From: Balanoglossus misakiensis
Taxonomy: Eukaryota; Hemichordata
DNA: 64,000 nt
NCBI GenBank assembly: GCA_040954595.2
Contig: CM082584.2
Coordinates: forward strand, 1,798,001 to 1,862,000
Reading direction: 5' to 3'
The notes beneath the pieces were generated by a model that worked only from the letters and a program-made list of their open reading frames with translations, ran no database searches and was not told the origin of the DNA. The position numbers were made by a program, and so were the translations under genes. This document shows positions 50,829 to 62,800 of the stretch, piece by piece; the first letter of the stretch is position 1; each line of letters begins with the position of its first letter.

Positions 50829-53351
50829 AAAAATCGACGAAATTTTGAGATTTTGCAAAGTTGAAAATTTTGTCATTTTTTGATGATTTTCACCCATGAT
50901 TTTTTCAAAAATTGATGAAATTTTGAGATTTTGCAAAGTCGAAAATTTGTCATTTTTTGATGATTTTCACCCATGATTTTTTTTCAAAAATGGACGAAAT
51001 TTTGAGCTTTTGCAAAGTCGAAAATTTGTCATTTTTTGATGATTTTCACCTATGATTTTTTTCAAAAATCGACGAAATGTTGAGATTTTGCAAAGTCGAA
51101 AATTTGTCATTTTTTGATGATTTTCACCCATGATTTTTTTCAAAAATCGACGAAATTTTGAGATTTTGCAAAGTCGAAAATTTGTCATTTTTTGATGATT
51201 TTCAACCATTATTTTTTTTCAAAAATCGACGAAATTTTGAGATTTTGCAAAGTCGAAAATTTGTCATTTTTTGATAATTTTCACCTATGATTTTTTTCAA
51301 AAAAAGACAAAATTTTGAGATTTTGCAAAGTCGAAAATTTGTCATTTTTTGATGATTTTCACCCATGATTTTTTTTCAAAAATGGACGAAATTTTGAGAT
51401 TTTGCAAAGTCGAAAATTTGTCATTTTTTGATGATTTTCACCTATGATTTTTTTCAAAAATCGACGAAATGTTGAGATTTTGCAAAGTCGAAAATTTGTC
51501 ATTTTTTGATGATTTTCACCCATGATTTTTTTCAAAAATCGACGAAATTTTGAGATTTTGCAAAGTCGAAAATTTGTCATTTTTTGATGATTTTCAACCA
51601 TTATTTTTTTTCAAAAATCGACGAAATTTTGAGATTTTGCAAAGTCGAAAATTTCTCTTTTTTTGATGATTTTCACCTATGATTTTTTTCAAAAATCGAC
51701 GAAATGTTGAGATTTTGCAAAGTCGAAAATTTGTCATTTTTTGATGATTTTCACCAATGTTGTTTTTAAAAAATCGACGAACCCATGATTTTTTTCAAAA
51801 TCGACGAAATTTTGAGATTTTGCAAAGTCGAAAATTTTGTCATTTTTTGATGATTTTCACCCATGATTTTTTCAAAAATTGACGAAATTTTGAGATTTTG
51901 CAAAGTCGAAAATTTGTTATTTTTGATGATTTTCACCCATGATTTTTTTCAAAAATCGACGAAATTTTGAGCTTTTGCAAAGTCGAAAATTTGTCATTTT
52001 TTGATGATTTTCACCCATGATTTTTTTTCAAAAATGGACGAAATTTTGAGCTTTTGCAAAGTCGAAAATTTGTCATTTTTTGATGATTTTCACCTATGAT
52101 TTTTTTCAAAAATCGACGAAATGTTGAGATTTTGCAAAGTCGAAAATTTGTCATTTTTTGATGATTTTCACCCATGATTTTTTTCAAAAATCGACGAAAT
52201 TTTGAGATTTTGCAAAGTCGAAAATTTGTCATTTTTTGATGATTTTCACCAATGTTGTTTTTAAAAAATCGACGAACCCATGATTTTTTTCAAAATCGAC
52301 GAAATTTTGAGATTTTGCAAAGTCGAAAATTTGTCATTTTTTGATGATTTTCAACCATTATTTTTTTTCAAAAATCGACGAAATTTTGAGATTTTGCAAA
52401 GTCGAAAATTTGTCATTTTTTGATGATTTTCACCCATGATTTTTTTCAAAATTGACGAAATTTTGAGATTTTGCAAAGTCGAAAATTTGTCATTTTTTGA
52501 TGATTTTCACCTATGATTTTTTTCAAAAATCGACAAAATTTTGAGATTTTGCAAAGTCGAAAATTTGTCATTTTTTGATGATTTTCACCCATGAATTTTT
52601 TTCAAAAATGGACGAAATTTTGAGATTTTGCAAAGTCGAAAATTTGTCATTTTTTGATGATTTTCACCTATGATTTTTTTCAAAAATCGACGAAATGTTG
52701 AGATTTTGCAAAGTCGAAAATTTGTCATTTTTTGATGATTTTCACCAATGTTGTTTTTAAAAAATCGACGAACCCATGATTTTTTTCAAAATCGACGAAA
52801 TTTTGAGATTTTGCAAAGTCGAAAATTTGTAATTTTTTGATAATTTTCACCTATGATTTTTTTTCAAAAAAAGACAAAATTTTGAGATTTTGCAAAGTCG
52901 AAAATTTGTCATTTTTTTGATGATTTTCACCAATGTTGTTTTTAAAAAATCGACGAACCCATGATTTTTTTCAAAAAAAGACAAAATTTTGAGATTTTGC
53001 AAAGTCGAAAATTTGTCATTTTTTGATGATTTTCACCAATGTTGTTTTTAAAAAATCGACGAACCCATGATTTTTTTCAAAATCGACGAAATTTTGAGAT
53101 TTTGCAAAGTCGAAAATTTTGTCAATTTTGATGATTTTCACCCATGATTTTTTCAAAAATTGACGAAATTTTGAGATTTTGCAAAGTCGAAAATCTGTCA
53201 TTTTTTGATGATTTTCACCCATGTTTTTTTTAAAAAAAATCGACGAACCCATGATTTTTTTCAAAATCGACGAAATTTTGAGATTTTGCAAAGTCGAAAA
53301 TTTGTCATTTTTTGATGATTTTCAACCATTATTTTTTTTCAAAAATCGACG

Positions 53352-54797
53352 GAATTTTGAGATTTTGCAAAGTCGAAAATTTGTCATTTTTTGATGATTT
53401 TCACCCAGGATTTTTTTTCACAAATCGACGAAATTTTGAGATTTTGCAGTCGTAAATTTGTCATTTTTTAATGATTTTCCTCCATGATTTTTTTCCAAAA
53501 ATCGACGAAATTTTGAGATTTTGCAAAGTCGAAAATTTGTCATTTTTTGATGATTTTCATCCATGATTTTTTTTTAAAAATCGACGAAATTTTGAGATTT
53601 TGCAAAGTCGAAAATTTGTCATTTTTTGATGATTTTCACCAATGTTGTTTTTAAAAAATCGACGAACCCATGATTTTTTTCAAAATCGACGAAATTTGGA
53701 GATTTTGCAAAGTCGAAAATTTGTCATTTTTGGATGATTTTCACCCATGTTTTTTTTTTTTAAAAATCGACGAACCTATGATTTTTTTCAAAATCGGCGA
53801 AATTGTGTGATTTTGCAAACTCGAAAATTTGTCATTTTTTGATGATTTTCACCAATGTTGTTTTTAAAAAATCGACGAACCCATGATTTTTTTCAAAAAA
53901 AGACAAAATTTTGAGATTATGCGAAGTCGAAAATTTTTCATTTTTTGATGATTTTCACCCATGATTTTTTTCAAAAATCGACGAAATTTTGAGATTTTGC
54001 AAAGTCGAAAATTTGTCATTTTTTGATGATTTTCACCCATGATTTTTTTCAAAAATCGACGAAATTTTGAGATTTTGCAAAGTCGAAAATATGTCATTTT
54101 TTGATGATTTTCAACCATTATTTTTTTTCAAAAATCGACGAAATTTTGAGATTTTACAAAGTCGAAAATTTGTCATTTTTTGATGATTTTCACCCATGAT
54201 TTTTTTTCACAAATCGACTAAATTTTGAGATTTTGCAAAGTCGAAAATTTGTCATTTTTTGATGATTTTCACCCATGTTTTTTTTTAAAAAATCGACGAA
54301 CCTATGATTTTTTTCAAAATCGGCGAAATTGTGTGATTTTGCAAACTCGAAAATTTGTCATTTTTTGATGATTTTCACCAATGTTGTTTTTAAAAAATCG
54401 ACGAACCCATGATTTTTTTCAAAATCGACGAAATTTTGAGATTTTGCAAAGTCGAAAATTTGTCATTTTTTGATGATTTTCAACCATTATTTTTTTTCAA
54501 AAATCGACGAAATTTTGAGATTTTGCAAAGTCGAAAATTTGTCATTTTTTGATAATTTTCACCTATGATTTTTTTCAAAAAAAGACAAAATTTTGAGATT
54601 TTGCGAAGTCGAAAATTTTTCATTTTTTGATGATTTTCACCCATGATTTTTTTCAAAAATCGACGAAATTTTGAGATTTTGCAAAGTCGAAAATTTGTCA
54701 TTTTTTGATGATTTTCACCCATGATTTTTTTCAAAATTGACGAAATTTTGAGATTTTGCAAAGTCGAAAATTTGTCATTTTTTGATGATTTTCACCT
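53352..54797. repeat. 1.45-kb block, copy 1 of a roughly 3.2-kb period
   Basis: Matches 56549-57994 at offset about 3197, with single differences such as TTTTTGGATG near 53730 and GAAAATATGTC near 54088. Sequence upstream (52.5-53.3 kb) also pairs with 55.7-56.5 kb through CCATGAATTTTTTTC (52591, 55740), so the period extends over most of 52.5-58.6 kb. Confidence 0.75.
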
Positions 54798-55376
54798 ATG
54801 ATTTTTTCAAAAATCGACAAAATTTTGAGATTTTGCAAAGTCGAAAATTTGTCATTTTTTGATGATTTTCACCTATGATTTTTTTCAAAAATCGACGAAA
54901 TGTTGAGATTTTGCAAAGTCGTAAATTTGTCATTTTTTGATGATTTTCACCAATGTTGTTTTTGAAAAATCGACGAACCCATGATTTTTTTCAAAATCGA
55001 CGAAATTTTGAGATTTTGCAAAGTCGAAAATTTTGTCATTTTTTGATGATTTTCACCCATGATTTTTTCAAAAATTGACGAAATTTTGAGATTTTGCAAA
55101 GTCGAAAATTTGTCATTTTTTGATGATTTTCACCCATGATTTTTTTCAAAAATCGACGAAATTTTGAGATTTTGCAAAGTCGAAAATCTGTCATTTTTTG
55201 ATGATTTTCACCCATGTTTTTTTAAAAAAAATCGACGAACCTATGATTTTTTTCAAAATCGACGAAATTGTGTGATTTTGCAAACTCGAAAATGTTGTCA
55301 TTTTTTGATGATTCTCAACCATGATTTTTTTTCAAAAATCGACGAAATTTTGAGATTTTGCAAAGTCGAAAATTTG

Positions 55377-55481
55377 TCATTTTTTGATGATTTTCACCAA
55401 TGTTGTTTTTAAAAAATCGACGAACCCATGATTTTTTTCAAAATCGACGAAATTTTGAGATTTTGCAAAGTCGAAAATTTG
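55377..55481. repeat. Example of the 105-bp extended monomer (27-bp internal duplication)
   Basis: The distance between landmark TCATTTTTTG copies at 55377 and 55482 is 105 bp. The extra 27 bp come from a second copy of the ATG, T-run, A-run, ATCGACGAA segment: first as CCAATGTTGTTTTTA followed by AATCGACGAAC, then as CCCATGA followed by TTCAAAATCGACGAA. A sister form uses CCCATG with a long T-run and ACCTATG instead. Both forms recur throughout the array, often at block edges. Confidence 0.93.
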
Positions 55482-55560
55482 TCATTTTTTGATGATTTTC
55501 AACCATTATTTTTTTTCAAAAATCGACGAAATTTTGAGATTTTGCAAAGTCGAAAATTTG

Positions 55561-55638
55561 TCATTTTTTGATGATTTTCACCCATGATTTTTTTCAAAAA
55601 TCGACGAAATTTTGAGATTTTGCAAAGTCGAAAATTTG
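55561..55638. repeat. Example of the standard 78-bp monomer
   Basis: A typical unit, counted from one TCATTTTTTG to the next. Splitting it into three 26-bp parts shows weak internal similarity: each contains an A-run or T-run next to a TGA/TCA-ATTTT motif, and parts two and three align around TCGA(CG)AAATTT. An older 26-bp subrepeat is possible but unproven. Diagnostic variable positions are CCCATG/CCTATG/ACCATT, ATCGAC/ATTGAC/ATGGAC, the base after GAAATT (T, G or A), GCAAAG/GCGAAG/GCAG and GTCGAA/GTCAAA/GTTGAA. Confidence 0.95.
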
Positions 55639-56548
55639 TCATTTTTTGATGATTTTCACCTATGATTTTTTTCAAAAATCGACAAAATTTTGAGATTTTG
55701 CAAAGTCGAAAATTTGTCATTTTTTGATGATTTTCACCCATGAATTTTTTTCAAAAATGGACGAAATTTTGAGATTTTGCAAAGTCGAAAATTTGTCATT
55801 TTTTGATGATTTTCACCTATGATTTTTTTCAAAAATCGACGAAATGTTGAGATTTTGCAAAGTCGAAAATTTGTCATTTTTTGATGATTTTCACCAATGT
55901 TGTTTTTAAAAAATCGACGAACCCATGATTTTTTTCAAAATCGACGAAATTTTGAGATTTTGCAAAGTCGAAAATTTGTAATTTTTTGATAATTTTCACC
56001 TATGATTTTTTTCAAAAAAAGACAAAATTTTGAGATTTTGCAAAGTCGAAAATTTGTCATTTTTTTGATGATTTTCACCAATGTTGTTTTTAAAAAATCG
56101 ACGAACCCATGATTTTTTTCAAAAAAAGACAAAATTTTGAGATTTTGCAAAGTCGAAAATTTGTCATTTTTTGATGATTTTCACCAATGTTGTTTTTAAA
56201 AAATCGACGAACCCATGATTTTTTTCAAAATCGACGAAATTTTGAGATTTTGCAAAGTCGAAAATTTTGTCAATTTTGATGATTTTCACCCATGATTTTT
56301 TCAAAAATTGACGAAATTTTGAGATTTTGCAAAGTCGAAAATTTGTCATTTTTTGATGATTTTCAACCATTATTTTTTTTCAAAAATCGACGGAATTTTG
56401 AGATTTTGCAAAGTCGAAAATTTGTCACTTTTTGATGATTTTCACCTATGATTTTTTTCAAAAATCGACGAAATGTTGAGATTTTGCGAAGTCGAAAATT
56501 TGTCATTTTTTGATGATTTTCACCCATGATTTTTTTAAAAAATCGACG

Positions 56549-57994
56549 AAATTTTGAGATTTTGCAAAGTCGAAAATTTGTCATTTTTTGATGATTTTCA
56601 CCCAGGATTTTTTTTCACAAATCGACGAAATTTTGAGATTTTGCAGTCGTAAATTTGTCATTTTTTAATGATTTTCCTCCATGATTTTTTTCCAAAAATC
56701 GACGAAATTTTGAGATTTTGCAAAGTCGAAAATTTGTCATTTTTTGATGATTTTCATCCATGATTTTTTTTTAAAAATCGACGAAATTTTGAGATTTTGC
56801 AAAGTCGAAAATTTGTCATTTTTTGATGATTTTCACCAATGTTGTTTTTAAAAAATCGACGAACCCATGATTTTTTTCAAAATCGACGAAATTTGGAGAT
56901 TTTGCAAAGTCGAAAATTTGTCATTTTTTGATGATTTTCACCCATGTTTTTTTTTTTAAAAAATCGACGAACCTATGATTTTTTTCAAAATCGGCGAAAT
57001 TGTGTGATTTTGCAAAATCGAAAATTTGTCATTTTTTGATGATTTTCACCAATGTTGTTTTTAAAAAATCGACGAACCCATGATTTTTTTCAAAAAAAGA
57101 CAAAATTTTGAGATTATGCGAAGTCGAAAATTTTTCATTTTTTGATGATTTTCACCCATGATTTTTTTCAAAAATCGACGAAATTTTGAGATTTTGCAAA
57201 GTCGAAAATTTGTCATTTTTTGATGATTTTCACCCATGATTTTTTTCAAAAATCGACGAAATTTTGAGATTTTGCAAAGTCGAAAATTTGTCATTTTTTG
57301 ATGATTTTCAACCATTATTTTTTTTCAAAAATCGTCGAAATTTTGAGATTTTACAAAGTCGAAAATTTGTCATTTTTTGATGATTTTCACCCATGATTTT
57401 TTTTCACAAATCGACGAAATTTTGAGATTTTGCAAAGTCGAAAATTTGTCATTTTTTGATGATTTTCACCCATGTTTTTTTTAAAAAAATCGACGAACCT
57501 ATGATTTTTTTCAAAATCGGCGAAATTGTGTGATTTTGCAAACTCGAAAATGTGTCATTTTTTGATGATTTTCACCAATGTTGTTTTTAAAAAATCGACG
57601 AACCCATGATTTTTTTCAAAATCGACGAAATTTTGAGATTTTGCAAAGTCGAAAATTTGTCATTTTTTGATGATTTTCAACCATTATTTTTTTTCAAAAA
57701 TCGACGAAATTTTGAGATTTTGCAAAGTCGAAAATTTGTCATTTTTTGATAATTTTCACCTATGATTTTTTTCAAAAAAAGACAAAATTTTGAGATTTTG
57801 CGAAGTCGAAAATTTTTCATTTTTTGATGATTTTCACCCATGATTTTTTTCAAAAATCGACGAAATTTTGAGATTTTGCAAAGTCGAAAATTTGTCATTT
57901 TTTGATGATTTTCACCCATGATTTTTTTCAAAATTGACGAAATTTTGAGATTTTGCAAAGTCGAAAATTTGTCATTTTTTGATGATTTTCACCT
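56549..57994. repeat. 1.45-kb block, copy 2 of a roughly 3.2-kb period
   Basis: Second copy. It runs directly into the 1232-bp block that is identical to 20843-22074 and shares its first part with it. A private change, ATCGTCGAAATTTTG, is seen near 57333. Confidence 0.75.
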
Positions 57995-58644
57995 ATGATT
58001 TTTTTCAAAAATCGACAAAATTTTGATATTTTGCAAAGTCGAAAATTTGTCATTTTTTGATGATTTTCACCCATGATTTGTTTTCAAAAATGGACGAAAT
58101 TTTGAGATTTTGCAAAGTCGAAAATTTGTCATTTTTTGATGATTTTCACATATGATTTTTTTCAAAAATCGACGAAATGTTGAGATTTTGCAAAGTCGAA
58201 AATTTGTCATTTTTTGATGATTTTCACCAATGTTGTTTTTGAAAAATCGACGAACCCATGATTTTTTTCAAAATCGACGAAATTTTGAGATTTTGCAAAG
58301 TCGAAAATTTTGTCATTTTTTGATGATTTTCACCCATGATTTTTTCAAAAATTGACGAAATTTTGAGATTTTGCAAAGTCGAAAATTTGTCATTTTTTGA
58401 TGATTTTCACCCATGTTTTTTTTAAAAAAATCGACGAACCTATGATTTTTTTCAAAATCGACGAAATTGTGTGATTTTGCAAACTCGAAAATGTTGTCAT
58501 TTTTTGATGATTTTCAACCATGATTTTTTTCAAAATCGACGAAATTGTGTGATTTTGCAAACTCGAAAATGTTGTCATTTTTTGATGATTTTCAACCATG
58601 ATTTTTTTTCAAAAATCGACGAAATTTTGAGATTTTGCAAAGTC
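57413..58644. repeat. 1232-bp block identical to 20843-22074 (probable donor copy)
   Basis: This copy sits among related domain-II sequence: its neighbours at 54.3, 58.9 and 63.1 kb have the same order of monomers with small differences. It, or a sister copy outside the window, is therefore the more likely source of the block found in domain I. Confidence 0.9.
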
Positions 58645-58944
58645 GAAAATTTTGTCATTTTTTGATGATTTTCAACCATGTTTTTTTTAAAAAAATCGAC
58701 GAACCTATGATTTTTTTCAAAATCGACGAAATTGTGTGATTTTGCAAACTCGAAAATGTTGTCATTTTTTGATGATTTTCAACCATGATTTTTTTTCAAA
58801 AATCGACGAAATTTTGAGATTTTGCAAAGTTGAAAATTTTGTCATTTTTTGATGATTTTCACCCATGTTTTTTTTAAAAAAATCGACGAACCTATGATTT
58901 TTTTCAAAATCGGCGAAATTGTGTGATTTTGCAAACTCGAAAAT

Positions 58945-59812
58945 TTGTCATTTTTTGATGATTTTCACCAATGTTGTTTTTAAAAAATCGACGAACCCAT
59001 GATTTTTTTCAAAATCGACGAAATTTTGAGATTTTGCAAAGTCGAAAATTTGTCATTTTTTGATGATTTTCAACCATAATTTTTTTTCAAAAATCGACGA
59101 AATTTTGAGATTTTGCAAAGTCGAAAATTTGTCATTTTTTGATAATTTTCACCTATGATTTTTTTCAAAAAAAGACAAAATTTTGAGATTTTGCGAAGTC
59201 GAAAATTTTTCATTTTTTGATGATTTTCACCCATGATTTTTTTCAAAAATCGACGAAATTTTGAGATTTTGCAAAGTCGAAAATTTGTCATTTTTTGATG
59301 ATTTTCACCCATGATTTTTTTCAAAATTGACGAAATTTTGAGATTTTGCAAAGTCGAAAATTTGTCATTTTTTGATGATTTTCACCTATGATTTTTTTCA
59401 AAAATCGACAAAATTTTGAGATTTTGCAAAGTCGAAAATTTGTCATTTTTTGATGATTTTCACCCATGATTTGTTTTCAAAAATGGACGAAATTTTGAGA
59501 TTTTGCAAAGTCGAAAATTTGTCATTTTTTGATGATTTTCACCTATGATTTTTTTCAAAAATCGACGAAATGTTGAGATTTTGCAAAGTCGAAAATTTGT
59601 CATTTTTTGATGATTTTCACCAATGTTGTTTTTGAAAAATCGACGAACCCATGATTTTTTTCAAATCGACGAAATTTTGAGATTTTGCAAAGTCGAAAAT
59701 TTTGTCATTTTTTGATGATTTTCAACCATGTTTTTTTTAAAAAAATCGACGAACCTATGATTTTTTTCAAAATCGACGAAATTGTGTGATTTTGCAAACT
59801 CGAAAATGTTGT
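58945..59812. repeat. 0.87-kb block with partner at the right window edge
   Basis: Matches about 63130-64000. Both have the rare CCATAATTTTTT (59083 and 63267). The copies differ by one T in that T-run and by TTTCAAATCGACG near 59665 (one A fewer here). The right copy is cut by the window end, so the true extent is unknown. Confidence 0.7.
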
Positions 59813-62800
59813 CATTTTTTGATGATTTTCAACCATGATTTTTTTTCAAAAATCGACGAAATTTTGAGATTTTGCAAAGTTGAAAATTTTGTCATTTTTT
59901 GATAATTTTCACCTATGATTTTTTTCAAAAAAAGACAAAATTTTGAGATTTTGCGAAGTCGAAAATTTTTCATTTTTTGATGATTTTCACCCATGATTTT
60001 TTTCAAAAATGGACGAAATTTTGAGATTTTGCAAAGTTGAAAATTTGTCATTTTTTGATGATTTTCACCTATGATTTTTTTCAAAAATCGACGAAATTTT
60101 GAGATTTTGCAAAGTCGAAAATTTGTCATTTTTTGATGATTTTCACCAATGTTGTTTTTAAAAAATCGACGAACCCATGATTTTTTTCAAAATCGACGAA
60201 ATTTTGAGATTTTGCAAAGTCGAAAATTTGTCATTTTTTGATGATTTTCAACCATTATTTTTTTTCAAAAATCGACGAAATTTTGAGATTTTGCAAAGTC
60301 GAAAATTTGTCATTTTTTGATAATTTTCACCTATGATTTTTTTCAAAAAAAGACAAAATTTTGAGATTTTGCGAAGTCGAAAATTTTTCATTTTTTGATG
60401 ATTTTCACCCATGATTTTTTTCAAAAATCGACGAAATTTTGAGATTTTGCAAAGTCGAAAATTTGTCATTTTTTGATGATTTTCACCCATGATTTTTTTT
60501 CAAAATTGACGAAATTTTGAGATTTTGCAAAGTCGAAAATTTGTCATTTTTTGATGATTTTCACCTATGATTTTTTTCAAAAATCGACAAAATTTTGAGA
60601 TTTTGCAAAGTCGAAAATTTTGTCATTTTTTGATGATTTTCACCCATGATTTTTTCAAAAATTGATGAAATTTTGAGATTTTGCAAAGTCGAAAATTTGT
60701 CATTTTTTGATGATTTTCACCCATGATTTTTTTTCAAAAATGGACGAAATTTTGAGCTTTTGCAAAGTCGAAAATTTGTCATTTTTTGATGATTTTCACC
60801 TATGATTTTTTTCAGAAATCGACGAAATGTTGAGATTTTGCAAAGTCGAAAATTTGTCATTTTTTGATGATTTTCACCCATGATTTTTTTCAAAAATCGA
60901 CGAAATTTTGAGATTTTGCTAAGTCGAAAATTTGTCATTTTTTGATGATTTTCACCAATGTTGTTTTTAAAAAATCGACGAACCCATGATTTTTTTCAAA
61001 ATCGACGAAATTTTGAGATTTTGCAAAGTCGAAAATTTGTCATTTTTTGATGATTTTCAACCATTATTTTTTTTCAAAAATGGACGAAATTTTGAGCTTT
61101 TGCAAAGTCGAAAATTTGTCATTTTTTGATGATTTTCACCTATGATTTTTTTCAAAAATCGACGAAATATTGAGATTTTGCAAAGTCGAAAATTTGTCAT
61201 TTTTTGATGATTTTCACCAATGTTGTTTTTAAAAAATCGACGAACCCATGATTTTTTTCAAAATCGACGAAATTTTGAGATTTTGCAAAGTCGAAAATTT
61301 GTCATTTTTTGATAATTTTCACCTATGATTTTTTTCAAAAAAAGACAAAATTTTGAGATTTTGCAAAGTCGAAAATTTGTCATTTTTTGATGATTTTCAC
61401 CAATGTTGTCTTTAAAAAATCGACGAACCCATGATTTTTTTCAAAATCGACGAAATTTTGAGATTTTGCAAAGTCGAAAATTTTGTCAATTTTGATGATT
61501 TTCACCCATGATTTTTTCAAAAATTGACGAAATTTTGAGATTTTGCAAAGTCGAAAATTTGTCATTTTTTGATGATTTTCACCCATGATTTTTTTAAAAA
61601 ATCGACGAAATTTTGAGATTTTGCAAAGTCGAAAATCTGTCATTTTTTGATGATTTTCACCCATGTTTTTTTTAAAAAAATCGACGAACCTATGATTTTT
61701 TTCAAAATCGACGAAATTGTGTGATTTTGCAAACTCGAAAATGTTGTCATTTTTTGATGATTTTCAACCATGATTTTTTTTCAAAAATCGGCGAAATTTT
61801 GAGATTTTGCAAAGTTGAAAATTTTATCATTTTTTGATGATTTTCACCCATGATTTTTTCAAAAATTGATGAAATTTTGAGATTTTGCAAAGTCGAAAAT
61901 TTGTCATTTTTTGATGATTTTCACCCATGATTTTTTTTCAAAAATGGACGAAATTTTGAGCTTTTGCAAAGTCGAAAATTTTTCATTTTTCGATGATTTT
62001 CACCTATGATTTTATTCAAAAATCGACGAAATGTTGAGATTTTGCAAAGTCGAAAATTTGTCATTTTTTGATGATTTTCACCAATGTTGTTTTTAAAAAA
62101 TCGACGAACCCATGATTTTTTTCAAAATCGACGAAATTTTGAGATTTTGCAAAGTCGAAAATTTGTCATTTTTTGATGATTTTCAACCATTATTTTTTTC
62201 AAAAATCGACGAAATTTTGAGATTTTGCAAAGTCGAAAATTTGTCATTTTTTGATGATTTTCACCAATGTTGTTTTTAAAAAATCGACGAACCCATGATT
62301 TTTTTCAAAATCGACGAAATTTTGAGATTTTGCAAAGTCGAAAATTTGTCATTTTTTGATGATTTTCAACCATTATTTTTTTTCAAAAATCGACGAAATT
62401 TTGAGATTTTGCAAAGTCGAAAATTTGTCATTTTTTGATAATTTTCACCTATGATTTTTTTCAAAAAAAGACAAAATTTTGAGATTTTGCGAAGTCGAAA
62501 ATTTTTCATTTTTTGATGATTTTCACCCATGATTTTTTTCAAAAATCGACGAAATTTTGAGATTTTGCAAAATCGACGAAATTGTGTGATTTTGCAAACT
62601 CGAAAATGTTGTCATTTTTTGATGATTTTCAACCATGATTTTTTTCAAAATCGACGAAATTGTGTGATTTTGCAAACTCGAAAATGTTGTCATTTTTTGA
62701 TGATTTTCAACCATGATTTTTTTTCAAAAATCGACGAAATTTTGAGATTTTGCAAAGTCGAAAATTTTGTCATTTTTTGATGATTTTCAACCATGTTTTT

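Noticed and set aside
55377-55638. Hammerhead-ribozyme-like words in the monomer: TTTGTC, TTGATGA and CGAAA in the right order
   Set aside because: The conserved C of CUGAUGA is replaced by T. The segments that should form stems II and III next to the core do not pair. The resemblance is by chance.
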